From: Bacteroidales bacterium 52_46
GTDB lineage: Bacteria > Bacteroidota > Bacteroidia > Bacteroidales > Muribaculaceae
Assembly (NCBI GenBank): GCA_001915385.1
Contig: MNQK01000032.1
Location: forward strand, 1 to 64,000
Reading direction: 5' to 3'
DNA: 64,000 nt
Both the position numbers and the translations under genes were made by a program. Each line of letters opens with the position of its first letter. Position 1 is the stretch's first letter. Below, in pieces: positions 26,101-33,852 of the stretch. Under the pieces are notes generated by a model that saw only the letters and a program-made list of their open reading frames with translations, was not told the DNA's origin and did no database searches.

Positions 26101-27683
26101 TACCCGGCATCTCACTCATTTCTCCTCCTCCCCACCACGACATCTATTCAATCGAGGACCTCGCCCAGCTCATCTTCGACCTCAAGAACGTGAACCCCGA
26201 CGCCCGCGTCAGCGTGAAGCTCGTGTCGGAGAGCGGAGTAGGAACAATCGCCGCCGGTGTGGCCAAGGCCAAGAGCGACCTCATCACCATCTCCGGCGCC
26301 GAAGGGGGTACGGGAGCCTCACCCGCAAGCTCGATACGCTATGCGGGACTCCCCTCGGAAATCGGTCTGGCCGAAACGCAGCAGACACTCGTGCTCAACA
26401 ACCTGCGCGGACAGGTGAAACTGCAGGTCGACGGCCAGCTCAAGACCGCCCGCGACGTCATCATCATGTCGATGCTCGGAGCCGAGGAATACGGCTTCGC
26501 CACCAGCGCCCTGATAGTGCTCGGCTGCGTGATGATGCGCAAATGCCACACCAACACGTGCCCCGTGGGCGTAGCCACGCAGAACGAGGAGCTGCGCCGC
26601 CGGTTCGTGGGACGTTCGGAATACGTAATCAACTTCTTCAAATTCCTCGCCCAGGAGATACGCGAGACACTCGCCGAACTCGGCTACCGCTCGCTCAATG
26701 AAATCATAGGCCGCAGCGACCTGCTCACCGTGAAAGCGGGATGCGTGACACCCAAGACCGCGCATATCGACCTCTCACGCATCATATACACCCCCGAGGA
26801 GTCGCACAAGAACGCCATCATCAATGTCACGTCGCAGGAGCATGACATCGCCAACGTGCTTGACCGCAAGATGATAAGCCGCGCCTATCCGGCCATCGAG
26901 AGCGGCATGCCGGTCGAACTCGACTTCCCCATCACCAACACCGACCGTTCGGTCGGCGCGATGCTCTCGGGTGTCGTAGCCAAGAAATACGGCAACGACG
27001 GATTGCCCGACAATACAATCTCGGTCACTTTCAAAGGCTCGGCCGGACAAAGTTTCGGCGCATTCCTCGCCCACGGCATCTCGTTCCGCCTCGAAGGTGA
27101 CGCCAACGACTACGTAGGCAAAGGACTGTCAGGCGGTAAAATCGTCATCGTTCCCCCGGCCGGCTCGACATTCGCTCCCGAAGAGAACATCATCGCCGGC
27201 AACACGCTGCTCTACGGTGCCACCTCGGGCGAGATATACATCAACGGCCGCGTGGGCGAACGCTTTTGCGTGCGCAATTCAGGCGCCATAGCCGTGGTGG
27301 AAGGCGTGGGCGACCACTGCTGCGAGTACATGACGGGCGGACGCACCGTAGTGCTCGGCTCGACGGGACGCAACTTCGCGGCCGGCATGAGCGGCGGCGT
27401 AGCCTATATATGGAATCCCGACAGCGATTTCGACTACTACTGCAATATGGAGATGGTCGAACTCTCGCTCATCGAGGACATGAGCGACAACCGCGAGCTC
27501 TACCGCTTCATCTCCAACCACTACAAGCACACCCACAGCCCGCTTGCCGGACGCATGCTCGACAACTGGAACGAATATGTGGGCCAGTTCATCAAGGTGA
27601 TACCTATCGAATACAAGAAGGTGCTCCACGATGAAAAGATGGAGTCGTTGCAGCGCAAAATCGCAAGCCTCGAACGTGACTGA
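23172..27683 (+). CDS. gltB: Glutamate synthase large subunit
   Basis: GltB makes glutamate from glutamine and 2-oxoglutarate. In the 1503-aa protein, Cys21 (DACGVGLL) is the N-terminal glutaminase nucleophile, exposed after removal of about 20 residues. The central and FMN domains follow, with GEGGEDAARFK and ISGAEGGTGASP. The 3Fe-4S cysteines are Cys1119, Cys1125 and Cys1130 (CX5CX4C). The C-terminal beta-helix has repeated GG/GxxxG turns (GGKIVIVPP, GATSGEIYI, GGRTVVLG). It is GC-rich, unlike the island before it. gltD follows after 149 bp that contain a dispersed repeat. Confidence 0.97.
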   Translation: MQKGLPLPQGLYSPDYEKDACGVGLLVNIRGVKSHQLVEKGLQVLEHMVHRGAEGADPKTGDGAGIMVQIPHEFILLQGIAVPEKGRYGSGLVFLPKDNDEARQMIFDIIERETIAMGLSFLPPRDVPVNSDQLGRVARAAEPDIKQIFIADEATNEPLEPKLYILRKRIEKKIEQSNVPGKEAFYIVSLSSKTIIYKGMLSSLQLRYYFHDLMNPHFTTAMALVHSRFSTNTFPTWALAQPFRMLGHNGEINTIRGNRLWMKARECMLHPEAFGDNDMTPIIQPGMSDSASLDNVLEYFVMGGMTLPHALAMLVPESFNDKNPISPELKAFYEYHSILMEAWDGPATLLFSDGRYAGGMLDRNGLRPARYVITNNDTMVIASEIGVLPFDAGEVKKKGRLRPGKMLMVDMENNEVLYDAQLKEMLAGEFPYRDWLAKNRIKLDKIISGRKVNNDTENFPRLLRAFNYHREEIEKIITPMVVDAKEPVNSMGNDTPLAVLSNEPQLLFNYFRQHFAQVTNPPIDPLREELVMSLDSYIGAINMNLMNPAPELCKMVELKRPIITNQELDILCNLRYKGFNTHKLSMTFDINGGSDALEKAIERLCEEAEKAVDEGCNYIVLSDRDTDETHAPIPSLLATSAVHHHLIDRKKRVQTALVVETADAREVMHFALLSGYGASAVNPYLAFAVIDSLVKSKEIQLDFHTAEKNFIKAVDKGLLKVMSKMGISTLTSYKGAQLFEAIGIGEEITRKYFGETISKIGGIDMADLQREIIADHAEAFSADYDTEAPIRHIGQYSFRKDGEQHAWNPETIATLQIATRLGSYKKFKEFTSLVDNKPNPIFIRDFLDFKKGTPIPVDEVEPIEDIMRRFVTGAMSFGSISREAHEALGIAMNAIGARSNTGEGGEDAARFKPREDGTSARSAIKQVASGRFGVTTEYLVNADEIQIKIAQGAKPGEGGQLPGFKVDKIIAKTRHSIPGISLISPPPHHDIYSIEDLAQLIFDLKNVNPDARVSVKLVSESGVGTIAAGVAKAKSDLITISGAEGGTGASPASSIRYAGLPSEIGLAETQQTLVLNNLRGQVKLQVDGQLKTARDVIIMSMLGAEEYGFATSALIVLGCVMMRKCHTNTCPVGVATQNEELRRRFVGRSEYVINFFKFLAQEIRETLAELGYRSLNEIIGRSDLLTVKAGCVTPKTAHIDLSRIIYTPEESHKNAIINVTSQEHDIANVLDRKMISRAYPAIESGMPVELDFPITNTDRSVGAMLSGVVAKKYGNDGLPDNTISVTFKGSAGQSFGAFLAHGISFRLEGDANDYVGKGLSGGKIVIVPPAGSTFAPEENIIAGNTLLYGATSGEIYINGRVGERFCVRNSGAIAVVEGVGDHCCEYMTGGRTVVLGSTGRNFAAGMSGGVAYIWNPDSDFDYYCNMEMVELSLIEDMSDNRELYRFISNHYKHTHSPLAGRMLDNWNEYVGQFIKVIPIEYKKVLHDEKMESLQRKIASLERD

Positions 27684-27699
27684 CAGATTTTCTCAGGAG

Positions 27700-27815
27700 T
27701 GTCAGAATTCAGTCCCCCGCGGTTAAAAACCGCGGCTACTACCCAGACCTCACTGACAATCGGATATATAGTAGACGCGGTTTTCAACCGCGTACATAAA
27801 CGTAATTACCCCCTC
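27700..27815. repeat. Palindromic dispersed repeat (family A, copy 3) between gltB and gltD
   Basis: Arms 27,717-27,741 and 27,769-27,792 carry the CCGCGG..CTACTA / TAGTAG..CGCGG pattern. Being inside an operon, it would be transcribed and could fold as a strong hairpin, perhaps changing the GltB:GltD ratio (inference). Confidence 0.85.
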
Positions 27816-27832
27816 ATAAACGAAAAAACAAT

Positions 27833-29257
27833 ATGGGAAATCCTAAAGCATTTCTGACTATAAATAGAAAAGAGGCCGGCTACCGTCCTATCGCCGACCG
27901 TATACGCGACTACGGCGAAGTGGAGCAGACTCTCAATCCGGAGGACCGCCGCCTGCAGGCATCGCGCTGCATGGAATGCGGCGTACCGTTCTGCCACTGG
28001 AGCTGTCCGCTTGGCAACAAACAGCCCGAATGGCAGGACCGCCTCTACAAAAACGACATCAAGGGAGCCTACGCCCTGCTGACCGCCACCGACGACTTCC
28101 CCGAATTCACGGGCCGCGTATGTCCGGCGCTGTGCGAGAAAGGGTGCGTGCTCAACAAACAGCATGAGCCTGTCACCATCCGCGAGAACGAATGCGCCAT
28201 CGTGGAGCGCGCGTTTCTCGAGGGATTCGTCACGCCCCATGTCCCCGCCAAGCGTACAGGCAAGCGTGTGGCCGTGATAGGTTCGGGTCCTGCGGGACTC
28301 GCCTGCGCCAACCGCCTCAACCGCAAGGGACACTCGGTGACAGTGTTCGAGAAAAGCGAGGCTGCCGGCGGACTGCTCCGCTTCGGCATACCCGATTTCA
28401 AACTCAACAAGAGTGTCATCGACCGCCGCATCGCCCTGCTCGAACAGGAGGGCATCGAATTCCGCTACAACGTGGAAGTAGGCAAGGATATACCTGCCGC
28501 CGACATACTGCGTGACTATGACGCCGTATGCGTGGCGATAGGCTCGGGCGTACCCCGCGACCTCAATGTCGAGGGACGCGACCTCAAGGGCGTGCATTTC
28601 GCCCTCGAACTGCTCCAGCAGCAGAACCGCGTCAACGCCGGGGCCGACATTCCCGCCGGCGAACGCATCACCGCCAAAGGAAAGCATGTGCTTGTAATCG
28701 GCGGCGGCGACACGGGAAGCGACTGCGTGGGCACCTCGCACCGTCAGGGCTGCAAGTCGGTGACGCAGATTGAAATCATGCCGAAGCCGCCGGTAGGAGA
28801 AAATCCCGCAACCCCGTGGCCCTACTGGCCCGTGATATTGAAAACGTCGTCATCGCACGAAGAGGGATGCGAGCGCCGCTGGCTTCTCGACACCCGCGCA
28901 ATCCGCGGCCGCGACGGCAAAGTGGCCGAAGTAGAGGTAGAGGAAGTGGCATGGGAAAAAGATCCCGCAACGGGTCGCATGAACCTCGTGCACACCGGCA
29001 AGACGGAAGTCATCAAGGCCGACCTCGTGCTTCTCGCGATGGGATTCACCAACCCCGTGGAGGAGGGATTGCTCGAACAGCTCGGCGTGGAGAAAGACGC
29101 CCGCAAGAATGTCAAGGTCGATGCCTCGCACCGCAGCAGCGTCGACAAGGTATTCGCTGCCGGCGACGCCTCGACAGGCGCATCGCTCGTGGTACGCTGC
29201 ATAGCATCGGGGCGCGACACCGCCGCCGCCATCGACAAAATGCTGTCGGGGAAATAA
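27833..29257 (+). CDS. gltD: Glutamate synthase small subunit
   Basis: GltD passes electrons from NADPH through FAD and 4Fe-4S clusters to GltB. The 474-aa protein has N-terminal cluster cysteines 46, 49, 54 and 58 (CMECGVPFCHWSC) and 97, 101, 105. The FAD motif VIGSGPAG is at 148-155 and the NADPH motif is VIGGGDTGSDC. The C-terminal GDASTG closes the FAD site. Length and order are standard. Confidence 0.97.
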   Translation: MGNPKAFLTINRKEAGYRPIADRIRDYGEVEQTLNPEDRRLQASRCMECGVPFCHWSCPLGNKQPEWQDRLYKNDIKGAYALLTATDDFPEFTGRVCPALCEKGCVLNKQHEPVTIRENECAIVERAFLEGFVTPHVPAKRTGKRVAVIGSGPAGLACANRLNRKGHSVTVFEKSEAAGGLLRFGIPDFKLNKSVIDRRIALLEQEGIEFRYNVEVGKDIPAADILRDYDAVCVAIGSGVPRDLNVEGRDLKGVHFALELLQQQNRVNAGADIPAGERITAKGKHVLVIGGGDTGSDCVGTSHRQGCKSVTQIEIMPKPPVGENPATPWPYWPVILKTSSSHEEGCERRWLLDTRAIRGRDGKVAEVEVEEVAWEKDPATGRMNLVHTGKTEVIKADLVLLAMGFTNPVEEGLLEQLGVEKDARKNVKVDASHRSSVDKVFAAGDASTGASLVVRCIASGRDTAAAIDKMLSGK

Positions 29258-29261
29258 TATG

Positions 29262-29340
29262 GAGCGGGGGCGTCCCGCCCCCGTGGTAATTTCTTGCGAT
29301 ATGAAGAAGAATACCACGGGGGCGAGACGCCCCCGCCCCA
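29262..29340. repeat. GGGGGCGTCCCGCCCCC inverted repeat (family G)
   Basis: Two G/C-rich self-complementary blocks (about 29,265-29,286 and 29,314-29,338) flank a short AT-rich centre and also pair with each other through CCGTGGTA/TACCACGG. One block recurs at about 61,103-61,125 inside the helicase gene. It may also terminate gltBD. Confidence 0.75.
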
Positions 29341-29385
29341 TTCCCCATACATCGCGTCGTTTCTTTCAGATTAAAATAAAATCAC

Positions 29386-29393
29386 TATCTTTG
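29386..29393 (+). promoter_or_regulatory. -7 box of the TPR regulator gene
   Basis: TATCTTTG, 32 bp before the ATG; no consensus -33 box. Confidence 0.55.
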
Positions 29394-29424
29394 CTTAACA
29401 AAAGAAACGATACGCATTAAAAAA

Positions 29425-31110
29425 ATGATATATCATATATTAATCCTGACCTCCTTAGTCTTAATGATTGGCTGTTCGCCACGGGAACACGACAAAAGGC
29501 TTACGAACATCGATGCCATTATCGCAGAATCGCCCGAAGAGGCGCCGGCACTTCTTGACAGTATCGACAGCATCGCCCGACCGACATTTGCGGAAGCTGA
29601 CCGATATTATCTTGACTTCCTGAAAATCAAAGCTCAGGATAAAAACTATATCAGGCATTCATCCGACACAACCATTCTCAAGGTTATCGACTATTACTCC
29701 GACAAAGATGACAAACTATACTTCGAAGCCTTATATTACGGCGGAAGAGTATATGCCGATATGGGTGACACTCCGACTGCGCTCCAATATTTCCATCAGG
29801 CATTGGACAATTTCCCCGAGGATTCTCCCAACCTTAACCTGAAAGCAAATATTCTCAGCCAGACAGGCCGGTTGCTGACAAGCATCAATCTCTTCGACGA
29901 GGCCGTACCCTACATAGAAGAAGCGATTGCTATCGGCGACCAACTCCGTGACACTCTCAATATGGTCTATGACATCCAACTGTTAGGCGGAACATACCGA
30001 AGGGCAAGAGAATTCGACCGTGCCGAACTCTTATTAAACAAAGCGCTAAATTTTAGTTCTAATTTGCCGTCATCCATTAAGGCAAAATCAAAAATGGCAC
30101 TGGCTGAAATAAAATTTCAACAAGGGAAATTAGATTCTGCCCTTGTATTGATACGTGAATCTATTGATTCAGTAAGTCCAATGTCACGTAATAATGCATT
30201 AGCGTACGCTACTAAAATCTATCTTGAGAACGAAATATTGGACACAGCTTATATTTATGCATATCAACTCCTCCATTTAGAAAGTTCTCTTAACAAAGGC
30301 ACTGCATATCAAACACTATTATCACCTGAACTACGAAATTTTATTCCACTCGACACCATACATAAATATATTTCGGAGTATCGCGAATATCTTGAAAATT
30401 ATTATGACAGTAATGAAATGCAACTGGCTATAAATGAACAAAATTTTTATAACTATCAACTGCACGAAAGAGAACGGGAAAAAGCCGAGACATTTAGCGC
30501 CCGACTTATAAAATGCATTTTCGGGATTTCTTTTTTATGTTTTATTTTAGCGGTTACCATTCTATACTATAAAAACAAGACAAAAAAGACCTTGCTTAAA
30601 CTGCATATTGCCCTTAACAACATAGACAAACTGAATGAAAACATATCTGCGAGCAACCACAATTTAAACTCGACCAATAATATTGAAGACGAAGCGGAAC
30701 TCCGAGAGAAACTAAAGGATAAATTATTGTCAATCTACTATAAAAATGGCGACATGCCTCTCAGCAAAACTATTCTCGATTCTGATGTTTACAACAAACT
30801 TTTGGAATATATAAAGGATGAAAAAATTATATCACACGACGACATTTTCTGGGAAGGATTAGAGGAAACAATAATCAAGTCGTCCCCTGATTTCAAAAAT
30901 AATCTTCAGTTATTAGTGCAAAGCCATTTGACCACGATAGATTATCATACTGCGTTGTTAATTAAATGCCATATTCAACCATCACAAATGGCGACTCTAT
31001 TGGGTCGCACGAGAAGCGCCATTGTATCCCGCAGAGCCACTCTCTCTATTAAGATTTTTGGAGAAAAAATAGGCACCAAAGTCATCGACCACATAATACG
31101 TTTATTATGA
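29425..31110 (+). CDS. TPR lipoprotein with membrane segment and C-terminal HTH-like domain
   Basis: The 561-aa protein begins with a lipoprotein-type signal (LVLMIGC, Cys17). TPR-like helical repeats fill about 95-290 (YFEALYYGGRVYADMGDTPTALQ-like units), a hydrophobic helix lies at about 361-382, and a cytoplasmic tail follows. The tail ends in a helix-turn-helix-like stretch (QMATLLGRTRSAIVSRRA). This layout is common in Bacteroidetes and resembles a membrane-linked sensor/regulator. The two small secreted proteins and the GLPGLI genes downstream are candidate targets. If the lipid signal is used, the topology needs a second span, which is present. Confidence 0.75.
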   Translation: MIYHILILTSLVLMIGCSPREHDKRLTNIDAIIAESPEEAPALLDSIDSIARPTFAEADRYYLDFLKIKAQDKNYIRHSSDTTILKVIDYYSDKDDKLYFEALYYGGRVYADMGDTPTALQYFHQALDNFPEDSPNLNLKANILSQTGRLLTSINLFDEAVPYIEEAIAIGDQLRDTLNMVYDIQLLGGTYRRAREFDRAELLLNKALNFSSNLPSSIKAKSKMALAEIKFQQGKLDSALVLIRESIDSVSPMSRNNALAYATKIYLENEILDTAYIYAYQLLHLESSLNKGTAYQTLLSPELRNFIPLDTIHKYISEYREYLENYYDSNEMQLAINEQNFYNYQLHEREREKAETFSARLIKCIFGISFLCFILAVTILYYKNKTKKTLLKLHIALNNIDKLNENISASNHNLNSTNNIEDEAELREKLKDKLLSIYYKNGDMPLSKTILDSDVYNKLLEYIKDEKIISHDDIFWEGLEETIIKSSPDFKNNLQLLVQSHLTTIDYHTALLIKCHIQPSQMATLLGRTRSAIVSRRATLSIKIFGEKIGTKVIDHIIRLL

Positions 31111-31182
31111 GCAATTTCTATAGGATGCGGTAAAAATGCGGTATAGCCAAAATTGCATTTCCGCATTTTTTCCGCATTATTT

Positions 31183-31217
31183 TTTGCAACAGATTGGATC
31201 TTTTATCCCTAATTTTG
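31183..31217 (+). promoter_or_regulatory. Promoter of the small secreted protein genes
   Basis: TTTG (31,183-31,186), 23 bp, TAATTTTG (31,210-31,217). The spacer is slightly long. The ATG at 31,250 is 33 bp further on. Confidence 0.5.
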
Positions 31218-31249
31218 CCACGACCCAAATGGACAAAAATATAAATTAT

Positions 31250-31642
31250 ATGAAAAGATTTTTCTGCACCGCTCTCCTCTCAATGTTATTGAATTGTATA
31301 ATGTTTCCGGTTTCTGTTTTAGCCGCGGACAATGTCTCTTACACTGTCACTATGCGAAAAGAACCGAACAATACAACATGGACCAACGAGCAAGAAGAAC
31401 CTGAGGGACGACGCATACCGCCAAAACCGATTTACTGCACAGTTAGTCACGAGGGTATTTCTGTCGCCGGACTATCGGAAGAAATAATCACTTATGAAGT
31501 ATGGAACGAAACATCAGAAATTTGTCTTGCATCTTTCAATGAAGAACAGGAATTTTTGGATTTCCTTTTCAACCAGTCGGGAGAATTTCAGATAGCCTTC
31601 GTTACAGAAAATTATTGTATATCCGGATATATCTCAATATAA
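31250..31642 (+). CDS. Small secreted protein, unknown function
   Basis: The 130-aa product starts with a clear signal peptide (MKRFFCTALLSMLLN..VLAADN). The mature part is a small domain with PPKPIYCTVSHEGISV and a C-terminal FVTENYCISGYISI, resembling the short beta-sandwich proteins (DUF3244-like) common beside regulators in Bacteroidetes; this assignment is tentative. An upstream ATG at 31,229 would add seven polar residues before the signal. I do not recognise a function. Confidence 0.7.
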   Translation: MKRFFCTALLSMLLNCIMFPVSVLAADNVSYTVTMRKEPNNTTWTNEQEEPEGRRIPPKPIYCTVSHEGISVAGLSEEIITYEVWNETSEICLASFNEEQEFLDFLFNQSGEFQIAFVTENYCISGYISI

Positions 31643-31669
31643 TTATTTTTTAAATTAAACTAAAAACGT

Positions 31670-31891
31670 ATGAAAAAGAAAATTATTTGTTCAGTGGCTT
31701 TTCTTGCAGCCATCATCGGAGCATCTGCAACAGTTAAATGGGTTGGCGCCTGTGGTGCAGAAGTAATAACGGTATCATATGAATACTTTATAGATGCGCC
31801 CGAGGAGATAGATGAATACTACCAGTTGTTAAATACAATCTACTGTGGAGTTGAAGATGGCGAATACCGGATTATTAGATATGATTTATAA
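31670..31891 (+). CDS. Small secreted peptide, unknown function
   Basis: A 73-aa protein with signal peptide MKKKIICSVAFLAAIIGASA and an acidic mature part of about 50 residues with two Cys (GACGAE, IYCGVE). It follows the previous gene by 27 bp and probably shares its transcript. Small size and position before GLPGLI genes make it a candidate exported peptide (inference). Confidence 0.65.
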   Translation: MKKKIICSVAFLAAIIGASATVKWVGACGAEVITVSYEYFIDAPEEIDEYYQLLNTIYCGVEDGEYRIIRYDL

Positions 31892-31900
31892 GTAAAATCG

Positions 31901-32040
31901 AGGGTGTTGTAAAACTTCAAAAGTAGGGATACACGGTCTGTGCGTCTGGAAAGCACACATTGATTATCAGTGAATTATCAGATGCACAGACAGTACAAAC
32001 CTACTTCGTAGACAGGAATTTAGCAGTTTTACAACGCCCT
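31901..32040. repeat. Long imperfect inverted repeat element
   Basis: Outer ends AGGGTGTTGTAAAAC (31,901-31,915) and GTTTTACAACGCCCT (32,026-32,040) pair with one mismatch. Inner blocks GTCTGTGCGTCTG and CAGATGCACAGAC also pair. Similar pieces lie at about 7,549-7,610. It separates the small peptide genes from the GLPGLI genes and has no ORF of its own. Confidence 0.8.
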
Positions 32041-32055
32041 CATAATCACATTTTT

Positions 32056-32886
32056 ATGAGAAAAATCTGTTTTATGTTATTTGCATTGCTTGCACTTTGT
32101 GTGCAAGGTCAGCACTTTGAAGGAGAATACGGCAATACTCCTGTCAGAATGTCAGAAAAAATGCCGCTTGATACCAGTTACATTGAGTGCATCTATTCAT
32201 ACCGGATTTACGACCCTGTAAAAGACGAAGATCAAGAAACATACCAAATACTTGAAATAGGTAAGAATAAAAGTAAATTTGCTTCATACGGATATTATCG
32301 AATTGATTCTATAATTGACAGAGAGTATCCTAATGGCCTGACATTAGCCCAATATGGGAAACTAAGTATAGCGAATAAGCCTAAGCCGGGAGCTGTAATA
32401 AAAGATTTGAAATCAGGCACACTTGAATTAATCGGGAAAATTTTTATGGATAACTATGTCTATGATGAACCTGTCCCTCAGATGAAATGGGTGCTTGGTA
32501 AAGAAACACAAAAGATATGCGGATACAATTGCAATAAAGCGACTGCAACATTTCGTGGCCGCAATTGGACAGCATGGTATTGCGATTTACCAATCAGTAA
32601 CGGGCCGTGGAAATTTGGTAATCTGCCAGGGTTAATTCTCAAAATAGAAGATGATGACCACGAGCATATTTTTGAAGCAATCAGTATCAGAAAAAGTAAA
32701 AACATTTTCTCCCTTCACAAAAGAAACTATCTGAAAACGACCCGTAAAAGATATGACAAGGCGCTTGCCGACTTCAATTTACATCCCGGAGATTTCATCT
32801 CGGGCACACCTGTTTTGCTCAAAAGGAAAGATGGGAAGCCTATACCAAATAACCGCCTGTTCTTCAATCCGATTGAAAAGGAGTAG
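32056..32886 (+). CDS. GLPGLI-family secreted protein (first copy)
   Basis: The 276-aa protein has a signal peptide (MRKICFMLFALLALCVQG) and the family motif GPWKFGNLPGLILKIEDDDHEHIFEA. GLPGLI proteins are Bacteroidetes-specific envelope proteins often next to TonB-receptor-like outer-membrane proteins, as here. Their function is not established. Start 32,056 is chosen at the signal; the longer frame runs into the repeat element. The C-terminal part is nearly identical to the second copy. Confidence 0.88.
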   Translation: MRKICFMLFALLALCVQGQHFEGEYGNTPVRMSEKMPLDTSYIECIYSYRIYDPVKDEDQETYQILEIGKNKSKFASYGYYRIDSIIDREYPNGLTLAQYGKLSIANKPKPGAVIKDLKSGTLELIGKIFMDNYVYDEPVPQMKWVLGKETQKICGYNCNKATATFRGRNWTAWYCDLPISNGPWKFGNLPGLILKIEDDDHEHIFEAISIRKSKNIFSLHKRNYLKTTRKRYDKALADFNLHPGDFISGTPVLLKRKDGKPIPNNRLFFNPIEKE

Positions 32887-32932
32887 ACCGCGTCAGCTAA
32901 ATTCCGCTTTTTATTTATGAATTTATTATGGC

Positions 32933-32940
32933 TATTTTTG
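32933..32940 (+). promoter_or_regulatory. Possible -7 box before the second GLPGLI gene
   Basis: TATTTTTG, 44 bp before the ATG; no -33 TTTG. Confidence 0.4.
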
Positions 32941-32983
32941 CGACATCTTCTATCGGTCAATTCATCATCACAATCACATTGCT

Positions 32984-33826
32984 ATGAAAAAAATATATTT
33001 ACTATTACTTGCTATAACTTGTATTTGCGTTCAAGCCCAGACTTATACCGGCGATGGCAACAGGCCTGCCCGGCTTGCTGAAAAAATACCACTTGACACC
33101 AGCTACATTGAATGTATATATTCGCATAAAATTTATGACCCGGTATGGGATGATGTCCGCGAATATTTCAAGATACTAGAAATCGGTCATAATTTCAGCC
33201 AATACACCTCATACGGTGCATATTGGATGGACTCTATAGTCAAAAATGATTATCCCGACGGCATATCCGTGGCTAAACATTCGCGTCTAATCAGCCTGGC
33301 TGCCAAAACTAAAACATGGTCACTCGAAAGTTTAGTAAAAGACCTGCAATCAGGAATTCTTAAATCATACGATAAAGTTTTCATGGATTATTACGTCTAC
33401 GAAGAGCCCTCTCCTCAAATACAATGGAAACTTGGCGAGGAAACTCAGGTGATTTGTGGATATAAATGTAATAAAGCAACCGCATCTTTCCGAGGACGCA
33501 ACTGGACTGCCTGGTATAGTGAAAAAATACCGCTCAACAACGGACCCTGGAAATTTGGAAATCTCCCCGGACTGATTCTCAAAATCGAGGATGATGACCA
33601 TGAACATATTTTTGAAGCAATCAGTATACGAAATAGTAACAATGACTTCAGATTAATCAATTTACATTATATAAGGACGACACGCGAGAAATTCAACAAA
33701 GCTCTTTCAGAATACAAATTGAATCCCGGAGATTTTGTTACAGGCTCACCTATTCTACTCAAAAATAAGGATGGGAAGCCTATACCCAATAACCGCCTGT
33801 TCTTCAATCCGATTGAAAAGGAGTAG
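32984..33826 (+). CDS. GLPGLI-family secreted protein (second copy)
   Basis: A 280-aa tandem paralogue of the preceding gene: signal peptide MKKIYLLLLAITCICVQA, CIYSHKIYDPV, then NGPWKFGNLPGLILKIEDDD and the end KDGKPIPNNRLFFNPIEKE. The last codons and the first bases after the stop (TAGACCGCG) match those of the first copy almost exactly, while the middle has diverged. Confidence 0.88.
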   Translation: MKKIYLLLLAITCICVQAQTYTGDGNRPARLAEKIPLDTSYIECIYSHKIYDPVWDDVREYFKILEIGHNFSQYTSYGAYWMDSIVKNDYPDGISVAKHSRLISLAAKTKTWSLESLVKDLQSGILKSYDKVFMDYYVYEEPSPQIQWKLGEETQVICGYKCNKATASFRGRNWTAWYSEKIPLNNGPWKFGNLPGLILKIEDDDHEHIFEAISIRNSNNDFRLINLHYIRTTREKFNKALSEYKLNPGDFVTGSPILLKNKDGKPIPNNRLFFNPIEKE

Positions 33827-33852
33827 ACCGCGACATAATATCTAATATAACG

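Noticed and set aside
29262..29340. G/C-rich inverted repeat as an insertion sequence end
   Set aside because: No transposase, no target duplication and only 79 bp long; kept as a dispersed repeat.
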